From Sphingobium sp. V4 (GTDB lineage: Bacteria > Pseudomonadota > Alphaproteobacteria > Sphingomonadales > Sphingomonadaceae), in contig NZ_CP081001.1 in assembly GCF_029590555.1 (NCBI RefSeq), positions 992,001 to 1,056,000 of the forward strand: a stretch of 64,000 bases of DNA. The letters are read 5' to 3'. Below are positions 1 through 9,876 of this stretch, piece after piece. Position 1 is the first letter of the stretch. Every line of letters starts with the position of its first letter. The notes under the pieces were generated by a model. It was not told where the DNA came from, made no database searches, and was given only the letters and a program-made list of their open reading frames with translations. Both the position numbers and the translations under genes were made by a program.

Positions 1-1003
1 CCAGCCGCGAATCATCCGCTTCGCGCAGATAATGGCCGTTGAGATTTTCCAGCTTCTTGATGTCAAAGCGCGACGGCGATCGGCCGACGCCGCCGATGTC
101 GAACAGGTCGATCGCGCGGGCGATCGAGATGATCTCCTCGTCGCCATGTCCCCAGCCCAAGCGCAGCAGATAGTTCAGCACCGCTTCGGGCAGCATCCCC
201 ATTTCGTCGCGATAGGCATCGACACCCAGCGCGCCGTGGCGCTTGGACAGTTTCGCACCGTCCGATCCGTGGATCAGGGGGATATGGGCGTAGACCGGCT
301 CGTCCCAGCCCATGGCCTTGATGATCGTCAACTGGCGGAAGGCGTTGTTGAGATGGTCGTCGCCCCGGATGACGTGCGTCACGCCCATGTCATGATCGTC
401 GACCACGACGGCGAGCATATAGGTGGGGGTGCCATCCGACCGCAGCAGGATCATGTCGTCCAGTTCCGCATTCTGGACGACGACGCGGCCCTGCACCGCA
501 TCCTCGATCACCGTTTCGCCGTCGCGCGGCGCCTTGATGCGGATGACGAAGGGCGCGCCTTCGGGCGCTTCGGCCGGATCGCGATCGCGCCAGCGACCGT
601 CATAGCGCATCGGCTGCCTGGCCGCGCGCTGCTGTTCGCGCAAGGATGCCAGCTCCTCGGGCGTCGCGTAGCATTTATAGGCATGGCCGGCATCGAGCAG
701 CTGGCTGGCGACCTCGGCATGGCGGGGGGTGCGTTCGAACTGGAACACGGCCGGCTCGTCACCGGCCAGGCCCAACCATTCGAGGCCGTCGAAGATCGCG
801 GCCACGGCCGCCTCGGTCGAACGCGCACGATCGGTATCCTCGACGCGCAGCAGGAACTTGCCGCCATGGTGACGCGCGAACAGCCAGTTGAACAGCGCGG
901 TGCGGGCGCCGCCAATATGCAGGTATCCCGTGGGCGACGGGGCGAAACGGGTCACCACCTGCTTGTTCATTCCCGTTGCACTTGCCGTCATATTCTTTGA
1001 CAT
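1..1003 (-). CDS. gltX: Glutamate--tRNA ligase, C-terminal part cut by window edge
   Basis: This gene charges tRNA-Glu (or tRNA-Gln in non-discriminating forms) with glutamate in the cytoplasm. The minus strand shows the class I signature [14 protein letters not shown] near residues 19-32, with HIGG as the GluRS form of HIGH. It also shows LRVEDTDR further on, KLSKRHG near residue 250 and [13 protein letters not shown] just before the edge. About 334 codons are visible and the anticodon-binding end lies outside the window. ATG at 1001-1003 is taken as the start; in-frame ATGs at 989-991 and 968-970 are alternatives, and none has a perfect ribosome site. It is divergent from comEC, with only 16 bp between the starts. 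The identity is firm; the start is uncertain by up to 12 codons. Confidence 0.95.
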   Translation of the reverse strand, partial: MSKNMTASATGMNKQVVTRFAPSPTGYLHIGGARTALFNWLFARHHGGKFLLRVEDTDRARSTEAAVAAIFDGLEWLGLAGDEPAVFQFERTPRHAEVASQLLDAGHAYKCYATPEELASLREQQRAARQPMRYDGRWRDRDPAEAPEGAPFVIRIKAPRDGETVIEDAVQGRVVVQNAELDDMILLRSDGTPTYMLAVVVDDHDMGVTHVIRGDDHLNNAFRQLTIIKAMGWDEPVYAHIPLIHGSDGAKLSKRHGALGVDAYRDEMGMLPEAVLNYLLRLGWGHGDEEIISIARAIDLFDIGGVGRSPSRFDIKKLENLNGHYLREADDSRL

Positions 1004-1019
1004 TCGCCTTAGCTGACCC

Positions 1020-3170
1020 ATGAATGCGCCGCCCCCTAGCACGGCTTTTGAGCCACGACAAACCTCCCTTGGTGCGGGGCCGTGGGCGTGGGCGCGGGCG
1101 GCGCTGGAAGCCGTCGAAAGCCGGCTGGAGTGCGAGCGCGAGCAGATCGGATTATGGGCGCCGGTGGGGGCGGGCTGCGGCATTGCGGCCTGGTTCCTGC
1201 TGCCGCACGCGATGGGCTGGCTCGCCTTCTGCTGCGCGGCGCTGGCGATGGCCTGTACGGGGACCATGTTGCCGGCGGGAGGGCGGTTGCGGCGGATGAT
1301 CGTGGCGGGCGCGATCCTGGCGTGCATGGGCTGTCTGCTGGTCTGGGGGAAGGCGAGCCTGCTGGGGCAGCCGCCGCTCGGCCGGGCGACATTCGTCGAA
1401 CTGACCGGGGACGTGCTGTCCGAGCGCCGCGTGCCGTCGCAGGCTATCGTGCGCGTCATGCTCCGGCCGGTCGCTGCGCCCGGCCTGCCCGCGAGGGTCA
1501 GGGTCAACATCGCGGATGCGGACGTGCCTGCCGGCCTGGGCGCTGGCGCGCGCATCCGGTTTCGCGTGCGGTTGATGCCGCCGGCGCCGCCATCCGTGCC
1601 GGGCGGCTATGATTTTGCCGCACGCGCCTATTTTCAGGGGATTGGCGCAACCGGAAGGGCGCTCAAGCCTGTGGAAGTCTTGCGTCCGTCGACTGCATCG
1701 CCGTCGCTGAGGGCGCGATTGTTCGGCCATATCGTGGAGCGCGTGGACGGGCCGGTCGAGGGGATCGCCGCTGCGCTGGCGACCGGGGATCAGGGCGCCA
1801 TCAGTGAGGCCGATGCGGAGGCGATGCGGCGGAGCGGCCTGGCCCATCTGCTGTCGATCAGTGGGCTGCACGTCACCGCGCTGATCGGCGCCGTGATCTT
1901 CCTGCTGATGCGCGTCATGGCGCTCAGCCGGCGCGCTGTGCTGGGCTGGCCGCTGATGCTGATCGCGGCGACCGGCGGGGCGCTGGCGGGGATCGGCTAC
2001 ACCTTGCTGACAGGGGCCGAGGTGCCGACGGTCAGATCCTGTGTCGCCGCACTGCTGGTTCTGGGCGGGCTGGCGATGGGGCGCGATGCGATCACCTTGC
2101 GGCTGGTGGCGGCCGGCGCGCTGGTCGTGCTTCTGTTCTGGCCCGAGGCGCTGGTCGGGCCGAGTTTCCAGATGAGTTTCGCCGCAGTGACGGCATTGGT
2201 GGCGCTGGCCGAGCATCCGCGCTTTCGCGCCTTTGCCGCGGCGCGTGATGAAGGGATGATTCGCAAAGGCGGCCGTCTTCTGGCGGTGACGCTGGCGACC
2301 GGCGTCGCCGTCGAACTGGTGCTGATGCCGATCGCGCTGTTTCATTTCCACAAGGCGGGCCTGCTGGGCGCCTTCGCCAACCTGATCGCGATCCCGCTCA
2401 CCACCTTCCTGGTCATGCCGCTGGAGGCCTTGGCGCTGGCGCTCGACCTGGTGGGACTGGGGGCTCCGGCCTGGTGGGTGACGGAACAAGCGCTCAACCT
2501 GCTCCTGCTTCTGGCCCACAGCGTGGCCGCCAGTCCGATGGCGACCATGGTGGCGCCGGCCATGGGCGCCACCCTGTTCGGCATGACCGTCGTCGGGTTG
2601 CTGTGGTGCCTGTTGTGGCGGACGGGAATCAGGTGGCTGGGGCTGGCGCCGCTGGGCATCGGCATGGCGGCGACCCTGATGGCGTCACCGCCGGATGTCC
2701 TGGTCACGGGCGACGGACGGCATGTGGCGGTGCGGATAGAGAAGGGCATGGCGACCCTGCGCGCCGGGGCGGGAGACTATGTCCGCGACGTGCTGTCGGA
2801 AAGTGCGGGCCATGACGGTGAGCTGGAAGCCATCGCGGCGCTGCCGCAGGCGCGCTGTTCAGCGGACCTTTGCGCAGTCGGGTTGAGAGACAGGACGGGT
2901 CGAGACTGGCGGTTGCTCCTGACCCGCAGCGACATGCTGATCGCGCGGCGCGACTTTGCACGGGATTGCGCGGCGGCGGATATCGTCATCAGCGATCGGG
3001 GCCTGCCGCGCTGGTGCCGTCCGCGCTGGTTGAAGATTGACCGCCGGTTGCTGGCGCGCACCGGCGGCCTGTCCATCAGCCTGCAAGATGGCGAAGTTCA
3101 CACCGTCCATCGACCGGGCGACGCCCATCCCTGGATCGTGCGCCCGAGGTCCGGAAAATCTCAGTTATAG
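1020..3170 (+). CDS. comEC: ComEC/Rec2 family DNA-uptake channel protein
   Basis: This is a polytopic inner-membrane protein of 716 residues. In the ComEC family it forms the channel that moves single-stranded DNA into the cytoplasm during natural transformation. A DUF4131-like N-terminal region carries hydrophobic segments, roughly residues 50-110. The competence-domain signature [18 protein letters not shown] follows near residue 275, then a long run of membrane helices to about residue 550. The C-terminal part resembles the degenerate metallo-beta-lactamase-like tail and shows no clear HxHxDH site. Its 3' end overlaps the convergent lexA by 10 bp. Competence has not been shown for most sphingomonads, so an active role is an inference. 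Confidence 0.9.
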   Translation: MNAPPPSTAFEPRQTSLGAGPWAWARAALEAVESRLECEREQIGLWAPVGAGCGIAAWFLLPHAMGWLAFCCAALAMACTGTMLPAGGRLRRMIVAGAILACMGCLLVWGKASLLGQPPLGRATFVELTGDVLSERRVPSQAIVRVMLRPVAAPGLPARVRVNIADADVPAGLGAGARIRFRVRLMPPAPPSVPGGYDFAARAYFQGIGATGRALKPVEVLRPSTASPSLRARLFGHIVERVDGPVEGIAAALATGDQGAISEADAEAMRRSGLAHLLSISGLHVTALIGAVIFLLMRVMALSRRAVLGWPLMLIAATGGALAGIGYTLLTGAEVPTVRSCVAALLVLGGLAMGRDAITLRLVAAGALVVLLFWPEALVGPSFQMSFAAVTALVALAEHPRFRAFAAARDEGMIRKGGRLLAVTLATGVAVELVLMPIALFHFHKAGLLGAFANLIAIPLTTFLVMPLEALALALDLVGLGAPAWWVTEQALNLLLLLAHSVAASPMATMVAPAMGATLFGMTVVGLLWCLLWRTGIRWLGLAPLGIGMAATLMASPPDVLVTGDGRHVAVRIEKGMATLRAGAGDYVRDVLSESAGHDGELEAIAALPQARCSADLCAVGLRDRTGRDWRLLLTRSDMLIARRDFARDCAAADIVISDRGLPRWCRPRWLKIDRRLLARTGGLSISLQDGEVHTVHRPGDAHPWIVRPRSGKSQL

Positions 3171-3844
3171 CGGCGCAGCAGACCGGCGAGTTTGCCCTGG
3201 ATACGGACCTGACGCGGATCATAGATCTGCGGTTCATATGCCGAGTTGGCGGGGTCGAGCCGGACCCGGCTGCCTTCGCGCCGGAAATATTTGAGCGTCG
3301 CTTCCGCATCGTCGATCAGGGCGACGACGATCTGCCCCTCGCGCGCGACATCCGTGCGCTGGATCAGGGCGAAGTCGCCGTCGAGGATGCCGGCTTCGAC
3401 CATCGAATCGCCAGATACTTCCAGCGCATAATGATCGCCCGCGCCGAGCAGCGCGGCAGGGACGGAGAGCATGGCCTGTCCCTCCATCGCCTCGATCGGA
3501 ACGCCGGCCGCGATGCGACCGTGCAGGGGGATTTCGATCACGTCATTGGCGGCGATTGGCAGGGCAGGCGCCACCCTGGGCTGCGGCGCGACCGCAGGCG
3601 CCATCACCGGCGCGGGGGGGCGGTGCATGGCGTCGGGCAGCTTGAGGACCTCCAGCGCGCGAGCGCGGTTGGGCAGGCGACGGATGAAGCCGCGTTCTTC
3701 CAACGCGTTGATGAGGCGGTGGATGCCGGACTTGGAACGCAGGTCGAGCGCATCCTTCATCTCCTCGAAAGAGGGGGACACGCCGCCCTCCTCCAGCCGG
3801 GTCTGAATGAAGCTCAGCAATTCCTGCTGCTTGGGCGTCAACAT
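3161..3844 (-). CDS. lexA: LexA SOS repressor
   Basis: This is the repressor of the SOS regulon. It self-cleaves when stimulated by RecA bound to single-stranded DNA. The protein has 227 residues. The N-terminal winged helix starts [13 protein letters not shown]. The Ala113-Gly114 cleavage pair lies in GRIAAGVP, the nucleophile Ser147 in SGDSM, and the general base Lys185 in ATLKYF. The reading frame stays open 300 bp upstream, but homology to LexA begins exactly at the ATG at 3842-3844, and the SOS box lies just before it, so the short form is chosen. The gene is probably autoregulated through that box. A proline-rich linker (residues 75-97) is typical of alphaproteobacterial LexA. Confidence 0.96.
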   Translation of the reverse strand: MLTPKQQELLSFIQTRLEEGGVSPSFEEMKDALDLRSKSGIHRLINALEERGFIRRLPNRARALEVLKLPDAMHRPPAPVMAPAVAPQPRVAPALPIAANDVIEIPLHGRIAAGVPIEAMEGQAMLSVPAALLGAGDHYALEVSGDSMVEAGILDGDFALIQRTDVAREGQIVVALIDDAEATLKYFRREGSRVRLDPANSAYEPQIYDPRQVRIQGKLAGLLRRYN

Positions 3845-3861
3845 CGCTGCGGTCCTCCGTG

Positions 3862-3876
3862 GAACGTATGAGGAAC
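3862..3876 (-). promoter_or_regulatory. SOS box GTTC-N7-GTTC upstream of lexA
   Basis: Read on the minus strand, the sequence is GTTC CTCATAC GTTC. It is an exact match to the alphaproteobacterial LexA operator, two GTTC half sites 7 nt apart. It lies 17-32 bp before the lexA start codon, where a repressor would block lexA transcription. It also sits in the shared region with the divergent small gene at 3995, which could come under the same control. Confidence 0.9.
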
Positions 3877-3994
3877 GCATAGGAAACACATGGGGATTAG
3901 TCAAGCGCCGAACGGCCGGTCGCATTTCGCGGAACGCGCGTCGTGGTCCGGGGGTTTCAATGCCACCCTCCACAGAGGGTATAGGAGAGTGACA

Positions 3995-4150
3995 ATGGCC
4001 AACCAGAATGATCAGGACAAGTCCCAGCGCCGCGACCAGCAAGGCGGCGGTGGTCAGAGCGACCGTCAGCATCAGCAGGAAAACCGGCAGGACCAGATGG
4101 GCGACGAACGCCGCCAGGACAAGGCGCCGGGCAACAAGCAGCAACGCTGA
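3995..4150 (+). CDS. Small very hydrophilic Gln/Asp/Arg-rich protein
   Basis: This gene encodes 51 residues starting [15 protein letters not shown]. Gln, Asp, Arg and Gly make up most of the protein, and there is no hydrophobic segment or signal peptide. An AGGAGAG ribosome site lies 5 nt before ATG 3995, and a strong terminator follows at 4171-4196; both support a real gene. Composition suggests a disordered, hydrophilin-like or stress-associated protein, but no domain is recognised. It is divergent from lexA, so the SOS box lies in the same intergenic space. Confidence 0.6.
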   Translation: MANQNDQDKSQRRDQQGGGGQSDRQHQQENRQDQMGDERRQDKAPGNKQQR

Positions 4151-4170
4151 CCAAGCCGACAGATCAGCAG

Positions 4171-4196
4171 AAAGGGGCCGTTCCGCGGCCCCTTTT
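4171..4196. terminator. Intrinsic terminator between the small gene and moeA
   Basis: A perfect 10-bp stem (AAAGGGGCCG / CGGCCCCTTT) closes a TTCCG loop and is followed by more T residues. The A-rich left flank lets it work in both directions. It separates the rightward small gene from the convergent moeA. Confidence 0.88.
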
Positions 4197-4204
4197 TCTG
4201 TCCG

Positions 4205-5386
4205 TCACGCGAGTGGAAGCACGGTCATGCGGTCGCCGGGCAGGGCTGGCGGCGATCCTGCCGGGCGCAGGATCAGGCAGTCGGCCTGCGCCATGGCGGC
4301 GGTGGCGGCGCTGTCCTGCGACGTGACGGATACGGCTCCGTCCCTGCTGCGCCAAGCGCGGAGATAGTCGTCGCGATCACCCGTGGCCGGCAGGGGGGAT
4401 GCAAGCCGCGATTCGCCGACGGGCGGCAGAGGATCGACCGCCCCGCCGAGGTGACGGATCAGCGGCAGCAGGAACAATGTGCCGGTGACGAAAGCCGATA
4501 CGGGGTTGCCGGGCAAGCCGAGGAACAGCGAACCGCCAAGCCGACCGGCCATCAGCGGCTTGCCGGGACGCATCCTGATCTTCCAGAAATCGAGTGTGCC
4601 GCCCGCCTTGGCGAAGGCGGGACGGACGAGATCATGGTCGCCGACCGACGCGCCGCCGGTCGAGACGATGATGTCGGCCTCGCGGGCCTGTTCCAGCGCA
4701 GCCACCATGGCGTCGAGATCGTCGGCTATGATGCCGAGGTCGATCACGTCGCAAGGCACGTCCGCCAGCATCGCCGCCAGCATGGGCGCGTTGGAGGACG
4801 GCAGGAAGCCCGGCGGCGTCGGCGCGCCGGGAGGCACAAGTTCGTTGCCGGTGGACAGCAGCGCGACCCTGGGCCTGGCATGGACCGGCAGATCGCCATG
4901 GCCCGCCAGCACCGCAAGGGCGATCTGGGCCGGACCGATGCGCGTTCCGGCCCGGAGCAGGACAGTGTCGCGGGCGAAATCCGAAGCGGCGGGGCGAACG
5001 TGGCGGCCGGCGGGCAGCGGATCTGCGTTGGCGCGCAGCAGGTCGCCATCGCGGGTCGCATTTTCCTGCATCAATATGGCGTCGGCGCCAGGGGGCAGCG
5101 GCGCGCCCGTGAAGATGCGGACCGCTTCGCCGGGCGAGAGCGCGGGGAGGTGAGCCGCACCGGCCGCGCTTTCGCCGGCTAAGCGCCAGGGACCGGGATA
5201 TTCGGCCGCGCGCACGGCATAGCCGTCCATCGCCGACAGGTCGGCCCAGGGCTGATCGCGCAGGGCGAGGATGTCCCGCGCCAGCCAGCGGCCGACCGAC
5301 CGGCCGACCGGAACCATCTCGATCGGCAGGCGCCGCGCCAGTGCGAACAGGCGCGCCTGCGCGTCGGCGACGGGCAGTAGACTCAT
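4205..5386 (-). CDS. moeA: Molybdopterin molybdenumtransferase MoeA
   Basis: MoeA inserts molybdate into adenylylated molybdopterin, the last step of molybdenum cofactor synthesis. The 393 residues show the hallmark SAMDGYA near residue 51 and the MoCF domain motifs LLSTGNEL and [18 protein letters not shown] and GLPGNPVS follow before the C-terminal MoeA domain IV. Length fits the family (about 400). Its start overlaps the stop of moaC by 4 nt (ATGA), so the two are translationally coupled and share a pathway. Confidence 0.96.
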   Translation of the reverse strand: MSLLPVADAQARLFALARRLPIEMVPVGRSVGRWLARDILALRDQPWADLSAMDGYAVRAAEYPGPWRLAGESAAGAAHLPALSPGEAVRIFTGAPLPPGADAILMQENATRDGDLLRANADPLPAGRHVRPAASDFARDTVLLRAGTRIGPAQIALAVLAGHGDLPVHARPRVALLSTGNELVPPGAPTPPGFLPSSNAPMLAAMLADVPCDVIDLGIIADDLDAMVAALEQAREADIIVSTGGASVGDHDLVRPAFAKAGGTLDFWKIRMRPGKPLMAGRLGGSLFLGLPGNPVSAFVTGTLFLLPLIRHLGGAVDPLPPVGESRLASPLPATGDRDDYLRAWRSRDGAVSVTSQDSAATAAMAQADCLILRPAGSPPALPGDRMTVLPLA

Positions 5387-5853
5387 GCCGCGTGCCAGTC
5401 CCCGGACTTGCCGCCGGTCTTGGCGATCAGGCGGACGTTGCCGATGACCATGGCCTTGTCCAGCGCCTTGGCCATGTCGTAGACGGTGAGCAAGGCGATC
5501 GAAGCGGCGGTCAGCGCTTCCATCTCCACCCCGGTCTGGCCGGCGGTACGGGCGGTGGCGGTGGCCGTGACGCCGCTCTCGTCGAGATCGAAATCGACCG
5601 TCACGGCGCTCAGTGCGATCGGATGGCAGAGCGGGATGAGGTCGGCCGTCCGCTTGGCGGCCATGATGCCCGCCACCCGGGCCACGGCGAGCACGTCCCC
5701 CTTCTTGACCAAGCCTTGCGCGATCGCGGCGGCGGCATCCCCGCTCATCTCGATCCGGCCGGAGGCGACCGCCTCGCGCGCGGTCACGGCCTTGGCCGAG
5801 ACGTCGACCATGCGCGCCGCGCCATCCGCGTCCAGATGCGTCAGGCCGGTCAT
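5383..5853 (-). CDS. moaC: Cyclic pyranopterin monophosphate synthase MoaC
   Basis: MoaC converts the MoaA product, 3',8-cyclo-7,8-dihydro-GTP, to cyclic pyranopterin monophosphate in molybdenum cofactor synthesis. The 156 residues cover the whole family length. Motifs include MVDVSAK at the N-terminus, LIPLCHPI with the catalytic-region His, [12 protein letters not shown], and the C-terminal KTGGKSG with its conserved lysines. It overlaps trpC upstream and moeA downstream by 4 nt each, which makes a single minus-strand transcript joining tryptophan and molybdopterin genes. Confidence 0.96.
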   Translation of the reverse strand: MTGLTHLDADGAARMVDVSAKAVTAREAVASGRIEMSGDAAAAIAQGLVKKGDVLAVARVAGIMAAKRTADLIPLCHPIALSAVTVDFDLDESGVTATATARTAGQTGVEMEALTAASIALLTVYDMAKALDKAMVIGNVRLIAKTGGKSGDWHAA

Positions 5854-6641
5854 GCGCCGGTCAACAGGTTGCGGGTCGCCGCCTCGACGTCGGTCTGGCG
5901 CATCAGCGTTTCGCCGACCAGGAAGCAGCGCACCCCATGGTCGGACATGGCGGCCAGATCGGCATGGCCGGTCAGGCCGCTTTCGGCGACGAAGGTGCAG
6001 CCGGCGGGCGCCTTGCCCACCAGTTCATAGGTGCGGGCGAAGTCGACGCTGAAATCGCGCAGGTCGCGATTATTGACGCCGATCAGGCGCGAGCGGAGAT
6101 TGAGCGCGCGTTCCAGCTCGCTTTCGTCATGAACCTCGATCAGCGCGTCCATGCCGAGGCCCAGCGCGGCGTCCTCTATCTCCCGCATCTGGCCGTCGTC
6201 CAGCGCGGCGACGATGATGAGGATGGCGTCGGCGCCGAGCGAGCGGCTTTCCAGCACCTGCCAGGGATCGACGATGAAATCCTTGCGCAGCACTGGCAGC
6301 GCGCAGGCGGAACGGGCGGCCATCAGATAATCGTCATGTCCCTGGAAATAGGGTTCGTCGGTCAGCACCGACAGACAGGCCGCGCCGCCGGCGGCATAGG
6401 CCTGGGCATGGGCTGGCGGGTCGAAATCGGCGCGGATCAGCCCCTTGGAGGGGCTGGCCTTCTTGATCTCCGCGATCAGGCCGAAGCCCGAGCGCGCGGC
6501 ATCGTCCAGCGCCTTGCGAAAGCCGCGCGGCGGCGTCTGCTCGCTGGCGCGAGCGTGGAGTCCGGCCACGGTGGTCGCGGCCTTGCGGCGGGCGACATCC
6601 TCCCGCTTGAAGTCGCAGATTTCGATCAGCTTGTTGGTCAT
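5850..6641 (-). CDS. trpC: Indole-3-glycerol phosphate synthase
   Basis: TrpC closes the indole ring: carboxyphenylaminodeoxyribulose phosphate goes to indole-3-glycerol phosphate in tryptophan synthesis. The 263-residue TIM-barrel protein shows [13 protein letters not shown] with the catalytic lysine, [20 protein letters not shown] and VAESGL. ATG at 6639-6641 (MTNKLIEI) is the chosen start because it matches the family N-terminus and overlaps the trpD stop as ATGA. The frame stays open six codons further upstream inside trpD. It lies in a trpG-trpD-trpC-moaC-moeA chain. Confidence 0.96.
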   Translation of the reverse strand: MTNKLIEICDFKREDVARRKAATTVAGLHARASEQTPPRGFRKALDDAARSGFGLIAEIKKASPSKGLIRADFDPPAHAQAYAAGGAACLSVLTDEPYFQGHDDYLMAARSACALPVLRKDFIVDPWQVLESRSLGADAILIIVAALDDGQMREIEDAALGLGMDALIEVHDESELERALNLRSRLIGVNNRDLRDFSVDFARTYELVGKAPAGCTFVAESGLTGHADLAAMSDHGVRCFLVGETLMRQTDVEAATRNLLTGA

Positions 6642-7630
6642 GAATAGGCAATCCAGCAATTGAGGAGCGCGTTGGAAAGGCCGCGATCGATGGTTTCGGC
6701 GGCTTCCTCCACGCCTTCGCGAAGGTCGGGTACGGCGTCCGCCACGACAAGGGCGGCGGCCGCGTTCAGCAGCACGGCGTCGCGATATGGCCCCGGTTCG
6801 CCCTGGAGCAGCGCGCGGAGCGCCGCTGCATTGTGGCGGGCGTCACCGCCGCGGATCGCCTCGACCGGATGGGTGGAGAGGCCAAGCTCGGCGGCGGCCA
6901 GGCGACGCATGGCGACCAGTTCGTGCCCCATGACCTCCGCCATGTCGTTGCCGCCGGCCAGCGAGAGTTCGTCCAGTCCTTCATCGCCTGACACCACCAT
7001 GGCCCGGTCGACGCCCAATTCAGCTAGCGCCTCGGCATAGATGGGGACATAGGCGGGGCGGGCGATGCCGACGAGCTGGCGGCGGACATTGGCCGGATTG
7101 GCGAGCGGCCCCATCAGGTTGAAGATGGTGCGTTCGCCAATCGCCTTGCGGATCGGACCGAGGCGCTTGAGCGCGGGGTGATAATTTTGCGCGAAAAGGA
7201 AGCAGATGCCGAGATCGGCAAGGGTCGCCTCGGCGGTCGCGGCCGCCCTGTCGAGGTTGAGGCCCAAGGCTTCGAGCGTGTCGGCGGCACCGGCCTTGGA
7301 AGAGGCGGCGCGGTTGCCATGCTTTGCGACCGGCACGCCGGCGGCGGCGACGACGAGCGAGACAGCCGTGGAAACATTCAGCGTATGGTGCCCGTCGCCT
7401 CCGGTGCCACAGACATCGATCGCCCCTGCGGGGGCGCCGACCGGGATCATGCGCGCGCGCATGGCGCGGGCGGCGGCGGCAATCTCGGTCGCGGTTTCGC
7501 CTCGCCTGGCCATGGTGACGAGGAAGGCGGCAATCTCCGCTTCGGGCAGGTCGGCGTCGAACAGCAGGTCGAAGGCCGTTGCGGCGGCCTCGGGCGGGAG
7601 CGGCACGGAAGGATCGGGCAGGCTGGTCAT
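6638..7630 (-). CDS. trpD: Anthranilate phosphoribosyltransferase
   Basis: TrpD transfers phosphoribosyl from PRPP to anthranilate, the second committed step of tryptophan synthesis. The protein has 330 residues. Conserved motifs are [16 protein letters not shown] (PRPP loop), [30 protein letters not shown] and [12 protein letters not shown] 7630 (MTSLPDPS) is preferred over the open frame reaching 7744, which has no family similarity. A gap of 162 bp separates it from trpG, and its stop overlaps the trpC start. Confidence 0.96.
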   Translation of the reverse strand: MTSLPDPSVPLPPEAAATAFDLLFDADLPEAEIAAFLVTMARRGETATEIAAAARAMRARMIPVGAPAGAIDVCGTGGDGHHTLNVSTAVSLVVAAAGVPVAKHGNRAASSKAGAADTLEALGLNLDRAAATAEATLADLGICFLFAQNYHPALKRLGPIRKAIGERTIFNLMGPLANPANVRRQLVGIARPAYVPIYAEALAELGVDRAMVVSGDEGLDELSLAGGNDMAEVMGHELVAMRRLAAAELGLSTHPVEAIRGGDARHNAAALRALLQGEPGPYRDAVLLNAAAALVVADAVPDLREGVEEAAETIDRGLSNALLNCWIAYS

Positions 7631-7792
7631 CGGCGCAGCCTTAGTCGGGGGGAGGTGACGGAGTCGAGAGGGCGTTCGTGCGAGAGCCCGCACTTTTCCT
7701 GCACGTCCCGAAATATGATGTCCCGTCTGGATCATATTCGACAAGCATGTGCGCCCTCATCGGCGGGCCGGCTGGCTGTAACAGGGCGGCGG

Positions 7793-8383
7793 TCAGGCCG
7801 CTTCTCGCTCCCGCACCGGCAGGCCGGCGATCGCCATGAAGTTCGCCAGCATCTCATGCCCATGTTCGGTGGCGATGCTTTCCGGGTGAAACTGCACTGA
7901 ATGGATCGGCAGGGTCGCGTGGCGGAAGCCCATGACCGATCCGTCCTCGCTGGTCGCGTTGACGCGCAAGGTTTCGGGTATGTCCTCGACAATCAGCGAA
8001 TGGTAGCGCGTGGCCGTGAACGGCGAGGGAAGTCCCTTGAAAAGGCCCGTGCCGTCATGGCTGACGGGCGACGTCTTGCCGTGCATCAGCCCGCCGCGCA
8101 CGACCTTGCCGCCGAAATGCTGGCCGATCGCCTGATGGCCCAGGCACACGCCCAGCAGCGGCGCGCCCGCATCGGCGCAGGCAGCAACCAGGTCGAGGCT
8201 GACGCCCGCTTCATTGGGCGTGCAGGGGCCGGGCGACAGCAGGAAGGCCTTTGCGCCGGTCGAAAGTGCCTGACCCGCCGAAATGGCGTCGTTGCGGACG
8301 ACCTCCACCTTCGCTCCCAGTTCCATCAGATAATGGACCAGGTTCCAGGTGAAGCTGTCATAATTGTCGATGACGAGGATCAT
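7793..8383 (-). CDS. trpG: Anthranilate synthase glutamine amidotransferase subunit (TrpG/PabA)
   Basis: This class I glutamine amidotransferase supplies ammonia to TrpE, and often to PabB for p-aminobenzoate. The 196 residues begin [19 protein letters not shown]. The nucleophile Cys lies in [10 protein letters not shown] near residue 79, the HG..SPV segment follows, and the His-Glu pair is in QFHPES. It heads the trp genes on the minus strand. No trpE lies beside it: the next gene upstream is an unrelated small gene on the plus strand. The synthase subunit must therefore be encoded outside the window. Confidence 0.94.
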   Translation of the reverse strand: MILVIDNYDSFTWNLVHYLMELGAKVEVVRNDAISAGQALSTGAKAFLLSPGPCTPNEAGVSLDLVAACADAGAPLLGVCLGHQAIGQHFGGKVVRGGLMHGKTSPVSHDGTGLFKGLPSPFTATRYHSLIVEDIPETLRVNATSEDGSVMGFRHATLPIHSVQFHPESIATEHGHEMLANFMAIAGLPVREREAA

Positions 8384-8567
8384 GGATCAGGGCTATAATG
8401 GCGAGGGCCGGCGAGGGGAAGCGTGGCTTTGCGATGAGGACGAGAATTATCGCGACAGATGGCGATCCCTTCTGCTAGGGCTGGTGCATCGCCGCGAACC
8501 CCGCCCGCAAGCCTTCGCGTGACCGAGAGACCATCGTGCTCCCGCTTGCCAGCAAGGAGCGTCTCTC

Positions 8568-8786
8568 ATGGGCGATCTCAATCATCTTCTCTATTCGGAG
8601 CAGGAAGCGCTGCTGCGTGCGCAATATTGCGCCTGTCCCGATGCGCGCGCTGCGCTTCGCCGTCGCGCCAACGGCTATGCCGACCGTATTCGCGACCATC
8701 GGCTGCCCTATCGTTCGCTTGCCATGGCGACCGGGCGCACGGCCTTCGATCCCTTCCCCTATGGCGCGAAAGGAAACCGCCCATGA
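8568..8786 (+). CDS. Small protein of unknown function, first gene of a two-gene unit
   Basis: This gene encodes 72 residues starting MGDLNHLLYSEQEALLRAQY. Arg and Ala are common, and there is no signal peptide or membrane segment. AAGGAG at 8554-8559 sits 8 nt before the ATG, a good ribosome site. Its stop overlaps the next start (ATGA at 8783-8786), so the two are translationally coupled. I recognise no domain. Confidence 0.6.
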   Translation: MGDLNHLLYSEQEALLRAQYCACPDARAALRRRANGYADRIRDHRLPYRSLAMATGRTAFDPFPYGAKGNRP

Positions 8787-9019
8787 GCCGCGCGATCAAT
8801 CTGAAGGCCGAACCGGCGGATGTGCAGGCGCTTTGCACGCGCCATGCGTTGGCCATTTCCACGATCGAGGCGCTGCCTGCGGGTGGCACCCGCGTCGTCA
8901 TGCTGAACCCGGACGGAGCGGAACGGGTACGCGCGTTGATGCAGAACAAGCTGATCCTGACGCCGGTGGTGCGTTCGTCGGTCTATCTGGCGCGGCAGCC
9001 CCGGTCCGCGCTGCGCTGA
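8783..9019 (+). CDS. Small protein of unknown function, second gene of the unit
   Basis: This gene encodes 78 residues starting MSRAINLKAEPADVQALC. Its pattern is mixed alpha/beta, with a hydrophobic RVVMLNPDGAERVR core resembling a small compact cytoplasmic protein. It starts inside the last codons of the preceding gene (ATGA overlap). It ends 12 bp before the convergent NRDE-family gene. The frame is open further upstream to 8459, but that reading crosses the preceding gene. No family is recognised. Confidence 0.6.
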   Translation: MSRAINLKAEPADVQALCTRHALAISTIEALPAGGTRVVMLNPDGAERVRALMQNKLILTPVVRSSVYLARQPRSALR

Positions 9020-9031
9020 GGCGGCAGGCGC

Positions 9032-9793
9032 TCAGTCCGGCCAGCGGAAGGCGATGCCGTCCTCCCCGTTCTGCGCGCCATGTCGGTCGAAGCGGCGCTC
9101 CATGATCCTTCCCCTGCCTTCGGCGTCGATCGCGACGATCGTACTGCATCGCGTGCCGTAGATGGCGTTGCGGATGAAGATAGGTGACGCGGCGGCCTCG
9201 TCGGGCGCGTCGGAAGGAGCGGTCGGGGCGATGCCCGCGTCGGGAAGATCCTCCCGACGCAGGATATCGAACAGGCGCTCTGGCTGCTCCGCGCCGCCGG
9301 TCAGCCAGCCGAGCAGCCCCTCCTTGAGCGCAAGCGTCTTGGGCCAGGGCGCGTCCAGCGCGCCATTGGAAAGGCCGTAGAGGCCCGGCGTCAGTGCTGC
9401 CCGCATCGGGGCCGGGCGGTTGGTTAGGAAATGGGCGCTGGCGCCATCGACCAGGACCAGGTTGAAGGGGTTGAAATCCTCCAGCGCCGCCTGTTCGGCA
9501 TCGCCATAGCGACCGTCGCCCGCCAGCAGATCCGTCACCAGCGCCCCGCGTGACGCGCGGTCGGATCGCGGGCCGCCATGGCCGCGCAAGTTGGTCACGA
9601 TCGCCGCGCGCCCCGCTTCTGACACGCCGAGCCAGGTGCCGCCCGATTGCAGGTCGCGCCCGGCGATCAGGCCGGGGCGGCCGGCCCAGCGGGCGATCGG
9701 CGCGGCCGGGCGGGCATGATATTCGTCGCGGTTGCCGATCAGGATCAGCTGCCAGCGCCGATGCGCCCTCCATGCCATGGCCATGATGCACAT
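9032..9793 (-). CDS. NRDE family protein (TANGO2-like)
   Basis: This protein of 253 residues begins MCIMAMAW and then shows GNRDEYHARPAAP, the signature of the NRDE/TANGO2 family, with the family's Cys2 directly after the initiator Met. Downstream motifs include GGTWLGVSEAGRAAIVTN, LSNGALDAPWPK and YGTRCSTIVAID. In eukaryotes TANGO2 is linked to haem and lipid trafficking; the bacterial role is unsettled. ATG at 9791-9793 with AAGGA upstream is chosen over a longer frame because Met-Cys is the family N-terminus. It is convergent with the small two-gene unit. Confidence 0.88.
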   Translation of the reverse strand: MCIMAMAWRAHRRWQLILIGNRDEYHARPAAPIARWAGRPGLIAGRDLQSGGTWLGVSEAGRAAIVTNLRGHGGPRSDRASRGALVTDLLAGDGRYGDAEQAALEDFNPFNLVLVDGASAHFLTNRPAPMRAALTPGLYGLSNGALDAPWPKTLALKEGLLGWLTGGAEQPERLFDILRREDLPDAGIAPTAPSDAPDEAAASPIFIRNAIYGTRCSTIVAIDAEGRGRIMERRFDRHGAQNGEDGIAFRWPD

Positions 9794-9876
9794 GCCGCCG
9801 TCCTTCCCTGAACCCGCCTCTCGTCCGCGCGTTGTTCCAGCCTTCGCGTCCAGGAGCAAGACGAAGGAGCAGGATC

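Noticed and set aside
32..1000. A 322-residue plus-strand reading frame
   Set aside because: It lies antisense to gltX, whose minus-strand translation shows all GluRS motifs. Its sequence is low-complexity and without a domain.
1152..2519. A 455-residue minus-strand frame inside comEC
   Set aside because: It is antisense to the ComEC signature region, rich in Gln/Arg/His as expected of a shadow frame, and has no domain.
3845..4144. N-terminal extension of LexA
   Set aside because: The upstream frame is open but would run across the SOS box and the divergent small gene; LexA homology starts at 3844.
7631..7792. Tryptophan attenuator or leader peptide between trpG and trpD
   Set aside because: No short frame with consecutive Trp codons and no convincing alternative hairpins were seen.
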